Assembly (NCBI GenBank): GCA_902560565.1
Contig: CACEMG010000001.1
Span: 62,001 to 126,000, forward strand
Length of the DNA: 64,000 bases
Source: an uncultured Pelagibacteraceae bacterium
Lineage (GTDB): Bacteria; Pseudomonadota; Alphaproteobacteria; Pelagibacterales; Pelagibacteraceae
Reading direction: 5' to 3'
The first letter of the stretch is position 1, and each line of letters begins with the position of its first letter. The notes under the pieces are model-generated. The model searched no databases. It was not told the origin of the DNA and saw only the letters and a program-made list of their open reading frames with translations. The position numbers and the translations under genes were made by a program. This document shows, piece after piece, positions 1-9,253 of the stretch.

Positions 1-5
1 TCAAT

Positions 6-3000
6 TTAACTTACTTCTTTTACCATTGATTTTGTAGAGATAGGATTTTCTAGTTTATCCAACATTTCTTTAGGACAAACTTGTAGAAAATTATTTAATT
101 CATTTTCGAAATTATTCAAAATATTTTTAGAAATTTCAGATCCAGTATATTTGACATGTTCTTTTATTAGGGATTTTAGATAATCTTTCCAGTAATCCGT
201 TTCTGGAATTTGCCATACTACTGTTTCTGAATTAACTTTTTTGCTAAATAATTTATTTTTATCATAAACAAAACCCATTCCTCCTGTCATCCCTGCAGCA
301 AAGTTATCACCGACGTCACCTAAAATTACAACAGTTCCACCGGTCATATACTCACAACCATTTGAGTCACATCCTTCAATTACAGAAATGGCTCCAGAGT
401 TTCTAACTGCAAACCTTTCTCCTGCCTTACCGGAAGCATATAGTCTACCAGAAGTAGCTCCATATAATACTGTATTTCCTATAATAGTATTTTCAGGAGA
501 ATTTAAGTTACTTTCTTCAGAGAGTTTAATTGAAACTATTGCTCCTGATAGACCCTTGCCAACATAATCATTCGCATCACCTTTCAAATTTAAAGATAGA
601 CCTTTTCCTCCAAATGCACCAAAAGATTGCCCGGCTGATCCAACAAAATTTAGATTTAAAAAATTATCCTCTAACTTTTCATAACCAAATTTTTTATATA
701 AATTATGTGAAATTCTTGTACCCACAGCCCTATGGGTATTTTTGATTTCAAATACTTCATCTATTTTCTCATTATTGTCGATTTTTTTTTCAATTGCCGG
801 CCATATTTCTTGATCAAGAGTATCAGGAACAAAATTTATTGATTGGTTCTCACAATAACGTTTATTTTTTCCACTATCTGCTTGAACAAATAAAGGATTT
901 AAATCTAAATCGTCCAAATTTGGTGAGCCTTTACTTACTTGTCTCAATAAGTCAGTCCTTCCAATTATTTCATTAATCGATTTAAAGCCTAATTCGGCTA
1001 ATATCTCTCGAACTTCGTTAGCTATAAAAGTAAACAAATTTACTACCTTGTCAGGCGTGCCACTAAATTTTTCTCTTAATTTATCATCCTGAGTACAAAC
1101 ACCTACCGGACAAGTGTTAGAATGACATTGACGTACCATAATACAGCCCATTGCTACCAACGCAGTAGTTGCTACGCCATATTCCTCGGCTCCCATCATG
1201 GCTGCAATTACAACATCTCTTCCAGTTTTAATTCCACCATCAGTTCTAAGTGTTACAGAGTCTCTCAAATTATTAAGTGTTAAAACTTGATTAGCTTCAG
1301 TTAATCCCATTTCCCATGGTATTCCAACGTATTTAACACTTGTTTGTGGAGATGCACCAGTACCTCCATTGTGACCAGAAATTAAAATAATATCAGCTTT
1401 TGCTTTTGCTACACCAGCAGCGATTGTTCCTATTCCTGATGAGGCTACGAGTTTTACTCCAACTCTTGCTTTAGGATTAATTTGTTTTAAATCATAAATT
1501 AATTGTGCAAGATCTTCTATTGAATAAATATCATGGTGTGGTGGGGGAGAAATCAAGGTCACACCTGGAGTCGAATGTCTTAATTTAGCGATTTCCTCTG
1601 AAACTTTGAACCCTGGTAATTGACCACCTTCTCCAGGTTTAGCGCCCTGTGCAATTTTGATCTCAATTTCGTTACAATTGTTCAAGTAATTTATTGTTAC
1701 ACCAAATCTTGCAGAGGCTATTTGTTTAACTCTTGAGTTTGCGCTGTCTCCATTATCCATTTTTTTAAACCTTACTTCATCTTCACCACCCTCACCACTA
1801 CATGAAGCACCTTTAATACGATTCATTCCTATTGCTAACGTTTCATGCGCTTCTTTAGACAAGGCTCCATGAGACATGCTTCCACTTCCAAATCTTTTAA
1901 GTATGTTTTCTACTGGTTCAACTTCTGAAATATCTATTGGTTTGTTTAAGTATCTTTGTCTAAAATCAATAAGATCTCTTAGATTTATTGGTGGCAAATT
2001 ATATATTCCTTCAGCATACTTTTTGTAAGCTTCATAAGAGCCTGAAGCAACAGCGCTTTGTAATAAATGTATTAATTTACCTTGATACTGATGAACCTCA
2101 CCATTCTTTCTATAACGATAAATACCTCCTATTGGCAATACTTTATCCTCATTGCTAAATGCTTTTTCATGTATCAATCTTAATTTTTTTTCAATACCAC
2201 TTAAGCCAATACCTGAAATTTTAGAAATTACACCTGGAAAATATTCAGAAACAACTGTTCTACTCAACCCAACAGTTTCAAAGTTACATCCACCTCTATA
2301 AGAACTAATTACCGAGATACCCATTTTAGACATTATCTTTAAGAGACCATTGTTTACAGATTTTATATATCTACTGACACATTCCTCGTATTGGAATTTA
2401 CCAAAAAGTTTTTTCTCAAATCTTTGATATAAACCGTCTAATGCAAGATAAGGATTTACAGTTGTAGCGCCTACCCCAATAAGTGTTGCGAATGAATGTG
2501 TATCCATTACTTCACCTGATTGAACATTTATTGAAACATAACCTCTCAATTTATGTTTTATCAAATAAGTATTTACTGCACCTACTGCTAACAACATTGG
2601 CACTGGTAACCTATCATCTGAAATATTTTTATCTGATAAAACTATTTGCGTTGATCCTTGTCGAACAGCAATCTCAGAATCTTTTCTTATTCTTTCTAAA
2701 ACAGCATCTAGATTTTCATCTTTTTTAAATGAACAATCTATTAATTTTATTTTTTTTTTAAAAAAATTATTAAATTTAAAAAACTGGGAATTTGATAATA
2801 TAGGACTATTTAATACATAAATATTATCTTTTGTTAAATTATCAAAATTTAAAATATTACCCAAGTTTCCAAATCTAGTTTTTAGACTCATAACTTTATT
2901 TTCTCTTAATGAATCAATTGGGGGATTTGTAACTTGACTGAAATTTTGTCTAAAGAAGTGATATAGAGGTCTATATCTATCCGATAGCACAGCTAAAGGT

Positions 3001-4511
3001 GTATCATCACCCATAGAACCTGTTGCCTCCTTTGAGTCTTCTGCCATTGGGTGTAAAATTAATTCTAAATCCTCTAGACTTATTCCAAATGCATACTGTC
3101 TTTTTTTAAGTTCATCTCCTGTAAAAAATGGTTTTTCCTCGGCCATAGCTAATTTTTTATCTAGATCAACAATTTGGTTATTAAAATGTTTGTAATCTTT
3201 AGCTAAATAATTTTTAATTTTTTCGTTCGTAAATAATTTGCCTTTTTCAATTCTTACACCTATTATTTCACCTGGCCCCAATCTTCCTTTGGTAACTATT
3301 TTCTTTTCATCAATATTTATCATTCCAGTCTCTGAACCTGCGAATAAAAAGTTGTCTTTGGTAACGGTGTATCTAAGTGGTCGAAGGCCATTCCTATCCG
3401 TGGCTGCAATAACCCACTCATTATCAGTAGCTGCTATTGCTGCAGGTCCATCCCAAGGCTCCATTGTACTGTTAAGAAAATTAAATAATCTTTGATGATC
3501 TTTTGGAAGCACTTCGCTTTTTTTTGACCATGCGTCAGGTATCAACATAAGTTTCGCTAAAGGAGCGGGTTGTCCAGAAATATTTAATAATTCAAATACA
3601 TTATCCAAAGATGCCGAGTCTGAATTTCCTGGTAAAATTACAGGTTTTAAATTTTCAACATCCTCAAATACCTCGCTAGACATTTCTTGTTCGTGAACTT
3701 TCATCCAATTAACATTTCCCTTAAGAGTATTTATCTCTCCATTGTGAGCTAGAGATCTGAAAGGTTGGGCAAGGTCCCAGCTTGGCGCTGTATTTGTTGA
3801 AAATCTTTGATGAAAAATGGCATACCTTGAAATAAATCTTTCGTCTGCTAAATCAGTATAAAAATCAGCTAATGCCTCAGCTAAAAACATACCTTTATAA
3901 ATGATAGATTTGGAACTGAAGGAACAAATATAAAAATTATCTAAATGATTTTGTCTTACATTATTCTCTATTTTTCTTCTTGTCTCATAAAGTTTTATCT
4001 CTAGCGGCTTACCTAATAATTTTTGATTGTTATGTCTAAATAGAACCTGAGTGATTTCAGGTCTAGTTTGTTCCGCTTTTTCTCCTAAAACTTTTGTGTT
4101 AACCGGGACTTGTCTCCAACCATAAATATTGAAATCATTTTGAGTCAACTCTTTTTCAACCAGTGTTCTACAACTTTCTTGTGCCTCATAATTATTTCTT
4201 GGTAAAAATATCATTCCAATACAAATTTCTGAATTGTCATAGACGTGTCCAGTTACTTCTATTTTTTCTTTGAAGAATTCTTTTGGGATTTCAACGTGAA
4301 TACCTGCTCCGTCTCCTGTTTTACCATCGGCATCCACAGCACCTCTATGCCATACAGCCTTTAAAGCCTGAATTCCATATTCTACTACCTTTCTTGATTT
4401 CTTTCCCTCAGTCGATGCAACTAGACCTACTCCACATGCATCATGTTCCATATCCTTTGAGTAAATATTATTTCTTTCGAGTAGTTTCCTATTTTTAAAA
4501 TATCTTTTCAT
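6..4511 (-). CDS. gltB: Glutamate synthase (NADPH) large subunit
   Basis: Large subunit of GOGAT, which converts glutamine plus 2-oxoglutarate into two glutamates in ammonium assimilation. The 1501-residue length fits the family. A class II glutamine amidotransferase domain starts at Cys26 (motif DACGVGL) after a short propeptide; the central and FMN-binding synthase domains follow. The 3Fe-4S motif CHSNTCPVGVC lies near residues 1125-1136, and the Gly-rich beta-helix domain (GAFGGKGLSL, MTGGTVVILG) is at the C-terminus. The last base of the upstream gltD stop is shared with this ATG, so the two are translationally coupled. Nothing looks broken. Confidence 0.98.
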   Translation of the reverse strand: MKRYFKNRKLLERNNIYSKDMEHDACGVGLVASTEGKKSRKVVEYGIQALKAVWHRGAVDADGKTGDGAGIHVEIPKEFFKEKIEVTGHVYDNSEICIGMIFLPRNNYEAQESCRTLVEKELTQNDFNIYGWRQVPVNTKVLGEKAEQTRPEITQVLFRHNNQKLLGKPLEIKLYETRRKIENNVRQNHLDNFYICSFSSKSIIYKGMFLAEALADFYTDLADERFISRYAIFHQRFSTNTAPSWDLAQPFRSLAHNGEINTLKGNVNWMKVHEQEMSSEVFEDVENLKPVILPGNSDSASLDNVFELLNISGQPAPLAKLMLIPDAWSKKSEVLPKDHQRLFNFLNSTMEPWDGPAAIAATDNEWVIAATDRNGLRPLRYTVTKDNFLFAGSETGMINIDEKKIVTKGRLGPGEIIGVRIEKGKLFTNEKIKNYLAKDYKHFNNQIVDLDKKLAMAEEKPFFTGDELKKRQYAFGISLEDLELILHPMAEDSKEATGSMGDDTPLAVLSDRYRPLYHFFRQNFSQVTNPPIDSLRENKVMSLKTRFGNLGNILNFDNLTKDNIYVLNSPILSNSQFFKFNNFFKKKIKLIDCSFKKDENLDAVLERIRKDSEIAVRQGSTQIVLSDKNISDDRLPVPMLLAVGAVNTYLIKHKLRGYVSINVQSGEVMDTHSFATLIGVGATTVNPYLALDGLYQRFEKKLFGKFQYEECVSRYIKSVNNGLLKIMSKMGISVISSYRGGCNFETVGLSRTVVSEYFPGVISKISGIGLSGIEKKLRLIHEKAFSNEDKVLPIGGIYRYRKNGEVHQYQGKLIHLLQSAVASGSYEAYKKYAEGIYNLPPINLRDLIDFRQRYLNKPIDISEVEPVENILKRFGSGSMSHGALSKEAHETLAIGMNRIKGASCSGEGGEDEVRFKKMDNGDSANSRVKQIASARFGVTINYLNNCNEIEIKIAQGAKPGEGGQLPGFKVSEEIAKLRHSTPGVTLISPPPHHDIYSIEDLAQLIYDLKQINPKARVGVKLVASSGIGTIAAGVAKAKADIILISGHNGGTGASPQTSVKYVGIPWEMGLTEANQVLTLNNLRDSVTLRTDGGIKTGRDVVIAAMMGAEEYGVATTALVAMGCIMVRQCHSNTCPVGVCTQDDKLREKFSGTPDKVVNLFTFIANEVREILAELGFKSINEIIGRTDLLRQVSKGSPNLDDLDLNPLFVQADSGKNKRYCENQSINFVPDTLDQEIWPAIEKKIDNNEKIDEVFEIKNTHRAVGTRISHNLYKKFGYEKLEDNFLNLNFVGSAGQSFGAFGGKGLSLNLKGDANDYVGKGLSGAIVSIKLSEESNLNSPENTIIGNTVLYGATSGRLYASGKAGERFAVRNSGAISVIEGCDSNGCEYMTGGTVVILGDVGDNFAAGMTGGMGFVYDKNKLFSKKVNSETVVWQIPETDYWKDYLKSLIKEHVKYTGSEISKNILNNFENELNNFLQVCPKEMLDKLENPISTKSMVKEVS

Positions 4512-5950
4512 TACGCAACCTTTATTTTTGAAATTTCTTTTTGTTTCAAATGTTTAATAATAGACTCTGCTGCATCTCTTCCATCTTTGATTGCCCATAC
4601 TACTAGGGATGCTCCCCTTACAATATCGCCAGCTGCAAAAACACCTGGAACATTGGTTTCTAAAGTTTCGAAGTCAGTTTTAATTGTTCCCCATTTTGAA
4701 ACTTGAAGATCATTATTATCAAAAAGTTTTGGAAGATCTTCTGGGTCAAATCCTAATGATTTTATAACCATATCAACTTCTAAATTGAAACCTCCATCAT
4801 TTTGTATTTCAGGTTTTCTTCTTCCAGTATCATCTGGTTCACCTAGTTTAATTTTATTTACACTTATTTTTTCTACTTTGTTGCTTCCGTGAAATTCCTT
4901 GGGGCTCGATAACCAGACAAATTCAACGCCTTCTTCCTCAGCGTTTGCAACTTCTCTTGAAGACCCTGGCATATTTTCTTTGTCTCTTCTATATAAACAC
5001 TTTACGGATTTTGCATTCTGTCTTACAGCAGTACGAACACAGTCCATTGCTGTATCCCCGCCTCCTATAACAACTATATTTTTTCCCTCAGCATTTAAAG
5101 TTCCATCATCAAATTTTTCAACTTTATCACCTAAACCTTTTTTATTTGATGCAGTTAAAAATTCCATAGCAGGAAAAATGTTATTTAAATCACTGCCAGG
5201 AATATTTATTTCTCTAGGTTTATAAACCCCAGTTGCAATTAATATTGCATCATGTTTTTCTCTTAACTGATCTAGAGTTGCATCCTTACCTACATCAAAG
5301 TTTTGAATAAAATTTATTCCGCTTTTTTTAAGAAGATCCGTGCGTCTTTCAACCACAAATTTTTCTAATTTAAAATTAGGTATTCCATAGATTAATAATC
5401 CCCCAGCTCTATCATAGCGATCATATATTGTTACTTGATATCCAGATTTTCTAAGTTGTTCACCACATGCTAAACCTGCTGGGCCTGCTCCAATTATTCC
5501 AACGCTCTGTTCTAACTCAGATTTTACATTAATAGGCTTAACCCATCCATTTGCCCACGCGTTTTCAGTTATAAACTTTTCTACTGAGCCAATTGTTACT
5601 GTGCCATGTCCAGATTGCTCAATTACGCAATTACCTTCACACAACCTATCCTGTGGACATATTCTTCCACAAACTTCTGGCATATTATTTGTACTTTGTG
5701 ATAGCTGATATGCCTCTTCCAATCTTCCCTCTGCAGTGAGTTTTAACCAATCTGGAATATTGTTGCTTAAAGGACAATGAACCTGGCAAAAAGGAACTCC
5801 GCATTGAGAACACCTGCTTGATTGCTCTTTTGCCTTGTTACTTATAAATTCATCGTATATCTCATTAAAATCCTCTTTCCTTAAATCAACCTCTCTTTTA
5901 GGTGGATTTTGTTGACCTATTTTTACAAATTTAAGCATTTTATCTGGCAT
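4511..5950 (-). CDS. gltD: Glutamate synthase (NADPH) small subunit
   Basis: Beta subunit of GOGAT, passing electrons from NADPH through FAD and 4Fe-4S clusters to GltB. Residues 47-59 (CSQCGVPFCQVHC) and 94-108 (CGRICPQDRLCEGNC) carry the N-terminal cluster cysteines. Two dinucleotide-binding motifs follow, IGAGPAGLACG and VIGGGDTAMDC, with a C-terminal VFAAGD FAD motif. At 479 residues it has the usual length. It is the first gene of a gltD-gltB operon. The 175-bp gap to divergent uppP holds two inverted repeats that could be regulatory. Confidence 0.98.
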   Translation of the reverse strand: MPDKMLKFVKIGQQNPPKREVDLRKEDFNEIYDEFISNKAKEQSSRCSQCGVPFCQVHCPLSNNIPDWLKLTAEGRLEEAYQLSQSTNNMPEVCGRICPQDRLCEGNCVIEQSGHGTVTIGSVEKFITENAWANGWVKPINVKSELEQSVGIIGAGPAGLACGEQLRKSGYQVTIYDRYDRAGGLLIYGIPNFKLEKFVVERRTDLLKKSGINFIQNFDVGKDATLDQLREKHDAILIATGVYKPREINIPGSDLNNIFPAMEFLTASNKKGLGDKVEKFDDGTLNAEGKNIVVIGGGDTAMDCVRTAVRQNAKSVKCLYRRDKENMPGSSREVANAEEEGVEFVWLSSPKEFHGSNKVEKISVNKIKLGEPDDTGRRKPEIQNDGGFNLEVDMVIKSLGFDPEDLPKLFDNNDLQVSKWGTIKTDFETLETNVPGVFAAGDIVRGASLVVWAIKDGRDAAESIIKHLKQKEISKIKVA

Positions 5951-5969
5951 AATTTGAAGGCTTATATAC

Positions 5970-5994
5970 TAACGTAAACAATTTATAAACGTTA
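5970..5994. repeat. Inverted repeat upstream of gltD
   Basis: Perfect 6-bp arms TAACGT (5970-5975) and ACGTTA (5989-5994) lie 20 bp upstream of the gltD start codon. The position would suit an operator for the glt operon, but no known regulator consensus is recognised. Confidence 0.35.
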
Positions 5995-6020
5995 AATAGG
6001 ACAGTATATTTTACCTATTT
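5994..6020. repeat. Second inverted repeat in the gltD-uppP gap
   Basis: Perfect 7-bp arms AAATAGG (5994-6000) and CCTATTT (6014-6020) flank a 13-base AT-rich loop. The repeat abuts the previous one. It could be an operator or a hairpin in a leader transcript; nothing identifies the factor involved. Confidence 0.35.
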
Positions 6021-6125
6021 TATTAAAAAATCATAATATTTATTGATAAAATTCCTTTTTTGCATAGCTCATATCTGCTCACGTTATTGCTTCATTTTAT
6101 GAATATATAGAATACAAGAAATTTA

Positions 6126-6893
6126 ATGACTTTTGATTTTTTTGAGATTCTTCTGCTTTCAGCAATTCAAGGTATATCTGAATTTATTCCTGTAAGTTCA
6201 TCAGCTCACTTGTTTCTTGTTTCTGATATTTACAATTTTAAAATTCAATCTTTACTCACAGACATAGGTTTACATTTAGGATCGCTATTAGCTATAATTA
6301 CATACTTTCACTCAGATTTAAGCAATATATTTAGAAACAAAAATTTACTTTTACTTATGATATTTGGTTCCACACCAGTCATTATTGTGGGAGCTATACT
6401 TTATCAGACAAATTTAATTTCATATTTAAGAAATATTGAAATAATAGCTTGGACAACATTAATTTTCGCAATTTTATTATATTTTGCGGATAAATTTAAA
6501 GTAAATAAAAAATTAAATGCAAAATTAGATTTGAAGACTATTTTTATAATTGGTTGTTTTCAGATATTAGCTCTTATTCCAGGTGTAAGTAGATCTGGAA
6601 TTGTTATAACTGCAGGCAGATTCCTTAAGTTTAATAGATATGACTCTACAAAAATTTCTTTTTATCTTTCTATACCCGTAATAGCTGGAGCTAGTTTTCT
6701 TGGATTTAAAGATTTATATAAGGAAACTACAGATTTCAACTCCATGATTTTATTAACAGTATTGCTTTCTTATTTCTTTTCGTATTTTACAATTAAATAC
6801 TTTTTAATTTTTGTTAAAAGGTTTGATCTAAAACTTTTTGTTATTTATAGGGTTTTATTATCTGTTTTATTATTTAATATTATTTATTTTTGA
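6126..6893 (+). CDS. uppP: Undecaprenyl-diphosphatase (BacA/UppP family)
   Basis: Integral membrane phosphatase that recycles undecaprenyl diphosphate to the monophosphate carrier for peptidoglycan and other envelope polymers. The 255 residues include the two signature loops: GISEFIPVSSSAHL (residues 16-29) and PGVSRSG (152-158). Multiple hydrophobic helices fill the rest. It is transcribed divergently from gltD, and its 3' end overlaps the convergent DMT permease by 24 bp. Confidence 0.96.
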   Translation: MTFDFFEILLLSAIQGISEFIPVSSSAHLFLVSDIYNFKIQSLLTDIGLHLGSLLAIITYFHSDLSNIFRNKNLLLLMIFGSTPVIIVGAILYQTNLISYLRNIEIIAWTTLIFAILLYFADKFKVNKKLNAKLDLKTIFIIGCFQILALIPGVSRSGIVITAGRFLKFNRYDSTKISFYLSIPVIAGASFLGFKDLYKETTDFNSMILLTVLLSYFFSYFTIKYFLIFVKRFDLKLFVIYRVLLSVLLFNIIYF

Positions 6894-7766
6894 TGTTGGT
6901 AGAATTTGAGACAATATAACTGCAAATAAAATTAAAAAACATCCAATTATGTTATTAAACTTCAAAAATTGGTCTAAGATTATCCACCCAGCTATAGCTG
7001 CAAAAACACCTTCTAGAGAATAAATAATAGCAGCAGGTGCTTCCTCAATATTTTTTTGTGCATACATCTGTAAAGTAAATGCAATACCTCCTGATAGTGC
7101 TCCTGCATATAATATGGAGCTTAGCTCAAGTAATATGTTCGATAAAATTACTTCTTCAAATATAAATGCAAAGAAAATTGATAATGAAAAAACAAACGCA
7201 GCCTGTAAAGCTGCATAAAAGACCGGAATATCAAATTTTTGCATAAATTTACCTGCAAAAATTATATGCAAGGCCCAAAAAATTGAGCAAAAAATGACAA
7301 GAGCATCACCTAACATTATTTCTGCATCTGAAAAATCTGTTAAAAGATAGACGCCAACTATGCAAAGAGCTATTGAGGGCCAAATACTCCAATGAACTTT
7401 TTCTTTATAAATAATAAACAAAATAATAGGTACAAAAGGTACATAAAAAACGGTAAAGAAAGCTGCATTTGCAATGTTAGTGTACTGCAGTGCAGCTTGT
7501 TGCAAGAAAGTTCCTAAAAAAAGAGAAACTCCCATAAAAATTAAATATTTGATAAATAGTTTTGTATTATTTTTAATTTCTTTTTTAATCTTATTTTTTT
7601 CAATTAAAATTGCGAAAGGTAATATTGTTAAAAAACCTACAAAAAATCTCGAGGAATTAAAAGTTAGCGGACCTATATTATCCATTCCTGTATCCTGAGC
7701 TATAAATGCTGTCCCCCAAATAAAAGTTGTGATCAAGGCACAGAACATTGAAAATGACTTTTTCAT
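6870..7766 (-). CDS. EamA/DMT-superfamily permease
   Basis: A 298-residue polytopic membrane protein with about ten hydrophobic helices in two related halves, as in the EamA (drug/metabolite transporter) family. The start FCALITTFIWGTAFIAQD is a typical first EamA helix; the second half contains YSLEGVFAAIAGWI, a frequent EamA motif. The substrate cannot be read from sequence; amino acid or metabolite efflux is common in the family. It lies 18 bp downstream of the oxygenase gene on the same strand, so cotranscription is likely. Confidence 0.85.
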   Translation of the reverse strand: MKKSFSMFCALITTFIWGTAFIAQDTGMDNIGPLTFNSSRFFVGFLTILPFAILIEKNKIKKEIKNNTKLFIKYLIFMGVSLFLGTFLQQAALQYTNIANAAFFTVFYVPFVPIILFIIYKEKVHWSIWPSIALCIVGVYLLTDFSDAEIMLGDALVIFCSIFWALHIIFAGKFMQKFDIPVFYAALQAAFVFSLSIFFAFIFEEVILSNILLELSSILYAGALSGGIAFTLQMYAQKNIEEAPAAIIYSLEGVFAAIAGWIILDQFLKFNNIIGCFLILFAVILSQILPTSKINNIK

Positions 7767-7784
7767 TTGATTAAAATTTAAAGA

Positions 7785-8903
7785 TTAGATTAATCCATTT
7801 ATTTTACATGAGCTATCAAAGTCTTCTTTATTAAGATAACAGCCCTTCATTTTTCTCTTACCAATAAAGGATCCTCTGCCATGTAAAACTCTCCAATTAT
7901 TAAATATTAATAGATCACCAGGTTTTAAAATATATCTCCACTGGTATTGTTTTGAGTTAGCCAAATTATCAAAAAAGCTTATTGCTTCATAAAAAATTTT
8001 TGTAAGTTTTGGATTTAATCTAAAAGGAGCTCTGTCATAATTATTAAAACTAATTTGAGCTATTTGATTTTTATCATCTAATTTTATTATAGGTCTTTTG
8101 GCCTCTAAAATTACTCCGTCACCAGTATAGTTTCCAGGTACATCTATTTTAGTTAAAACATTGTATAGATCTTTATTTTTAGCTTTAATAGTTTCTGCAA
8201 TTTTAAGTCCATCTACCATAATCGAGTCCCCACCTTTTGCATCATATTCGCAACATAAAAGTAATTGTAAGCCAGGAGCATCATTACTATAAGTTGAGTC
8301 TGTATGTGGTCTCAATTCCTCATTAGTATATGCGCTATCAGCCATATCAGCATTTGATTCAAAACTCCATAAACCTCCAAAAATTGAATTTCTTACATAA
8401 CCTATTTTTTTTGCCACAAATTCAACCGAAGATATGTCTCTTTTACAATCGGTTATTACCGCAAATCCAAAAGTATGTAATGTTGTAAGTAAATTTTTAA
8501 ATCCTTTGTCGCTTATTAAATTTTTATAATTTAAAAATATGTCATCTTTAATTTCTTGATTTTCCCATATTTTAATTTGATTTTTATCGTGTGAATAATT
8601 CACAGAGTTTTTGTATAAAAATTCTGAAGAGTATTGAATATTATTTGAAGCATCAGACCAAATAATGTCAATATATTCTCCCTTTTTAGAAATATTTGCA
8701 TTTTTAATTTTTATGTTTGGATTTAATTTTGCGGTAAAAGTTTTTCTCTGATTGCTTCGTTTATCCCAGTTGCTTTCGTCTTTAGCATGATCTCTTAGCC
8801 ATATATTTGGAAAAATATCTTCAGACTTATTTGAAAAAAATACTTTAAGTCCCTCATTCAGAACCTCAATTTTATCGACATAATTAGATCTATTTTTGGT
8901 CAT
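7785..8903 (-). CDS. 2-oxoglutarate/Fe(II) oxygenase, gamma-butyrobetaine dioxygenase-like
   Basis: A 372-residue protein with the layout of gamma-butyrobetaine/trimethyllysine dioxygenases: an N-terminal GBBH-like domain (FPNIWLRDH, residues 31-39) followed by a TauD/TfdA jelly-roll. The iron ligands are visible as HTD (His200, Asp202) and a distal His341 in VLHGRG, next to the 2-oxoglutarate-binding arginine. Family members hydroxylate gamma-butyrobetaine to carnitine or act on related methylated amines, which suits a marine osmolyte consumer, but the substrate is inferred. The cysteines that bind zinc in the N-terminal domain of characterised enzymes are absent here. Confidence 0.8.
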   Translation of the reverse strand: MTKNRSNYVDKIEVLNEGLKVFFSNKSEDIFPNIWLRDHAKDESNWDKRSNQRKTFTAKLNPNIKIKNANISKKGEYIDIIWSDASNNIQYSSEFLYKNSVNYSHDKNQIKIWENQEIKDDIFLNYKNLISDKGFKNLLTTLHTFGFAVITDCKRDISSVEFVAKKIGYVRNSIFGGLWSFESNADMADSAYTNEELRPHTDSTYSNDAPGLQLLLCCEYDAKGGDSIMVDGLKIAETIKAKNKDLYNVLTKIDVPGNYTGDGVILEAKRPIIKLDDKNQIAQISFNNYDRAPFRLNPKLTKIFYEAISFFDNLANSKQYQWRYILKPGDLLIFNNWRVLHGRGSFIGKRKMKGCYLNKEDFDSSCKINGLI

Positions 8904-8968
8904 TTTTCAATGTAAACTTATATCATGATATTAAAAATGTTTAATAAAATAATACTTTTAAATAGGGA

Positions 8969-9004
8969 CCAAAATTTAGATGGTAGATTTTGGATACAAT
9001 CTAC
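8969..9004. repeat. Two overlapping, mutually exclusive inverted repeats
   Basis: CCAAAAT (8969-8975) pairs with ATTTTGG (8987-8993), and GTAGATT (8983-8989) pairs with AATCTAC (8998-9004). The arms share bases 8987-8989, so only one hairpin can form at a time. They lie between the divergent oxygenase gene and tRNA-Arg. The rest of the 174-bp gap is AT-rich with no clear feature. Confidence 0.35.
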
Positions 9005-9077
9005 ATTATTAAAAAAATACTTAACATCTTTAAAATATTAAATATTTATATATATTTTAAAAAAATAATGTTAACTT

Positions 9078-9154
9078 GCGCCTGTAGCTCAATTGGATAG
9101 AGCGCTTGGCTACGGACCAGGAGGTTCTGGGTTCAACTCCTAGCAGGCGCACCA
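9078..9154 (+). tRNA. tRNA-Arg(ACG)
   Basis: A 77-base cloverleaf can be drawn by eye. The acceptor stem GCGCCTG pairs perfectly with CAGGCGC, the D-arm is GCTC/GAGC, and the anticodon stem CTTGG/CCAGG encloses loop CTACGGA with anticodon ACG. The T-arm is CTGGG-TTCAACT-CCTAG, the discriminator base is A, and CCA is encoded. The A34 anticodon would be deaminated to inosine to read CGN codons. Confidence 0.97.
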
Positions 9155-9166
9155 AGAAATTAATGT

Positions 9167-9250
9167 ATGAAGATATCTTTACAAAAATCGGTTTTTTTAT
9201 TTTTTTTTATAGTTTTAGTATTCTTATTATTAACCACTTTTTTAATTTAA
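9167..9250 (+). CDS. Possible 27-residue hydrophobic peptide
   Basis: An ATG 12 bases after tRNA-Arg opens a 27-codon frame whose product starts MKISLQKS and continues as one run of Phe/Leu/Val/Ile, a single membrane helix. It stops 3 bp before the thioesterase ATG. There is no clear Shine-Dalgarno. T-rich DNA easily encodes hydrophobic stretches, so this may be chance. Confidence 0.25.
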   Translation: MKISLQKSVFLFFFIVLVFLLLTTFLI

Positions 9251-9253
9251 TTT

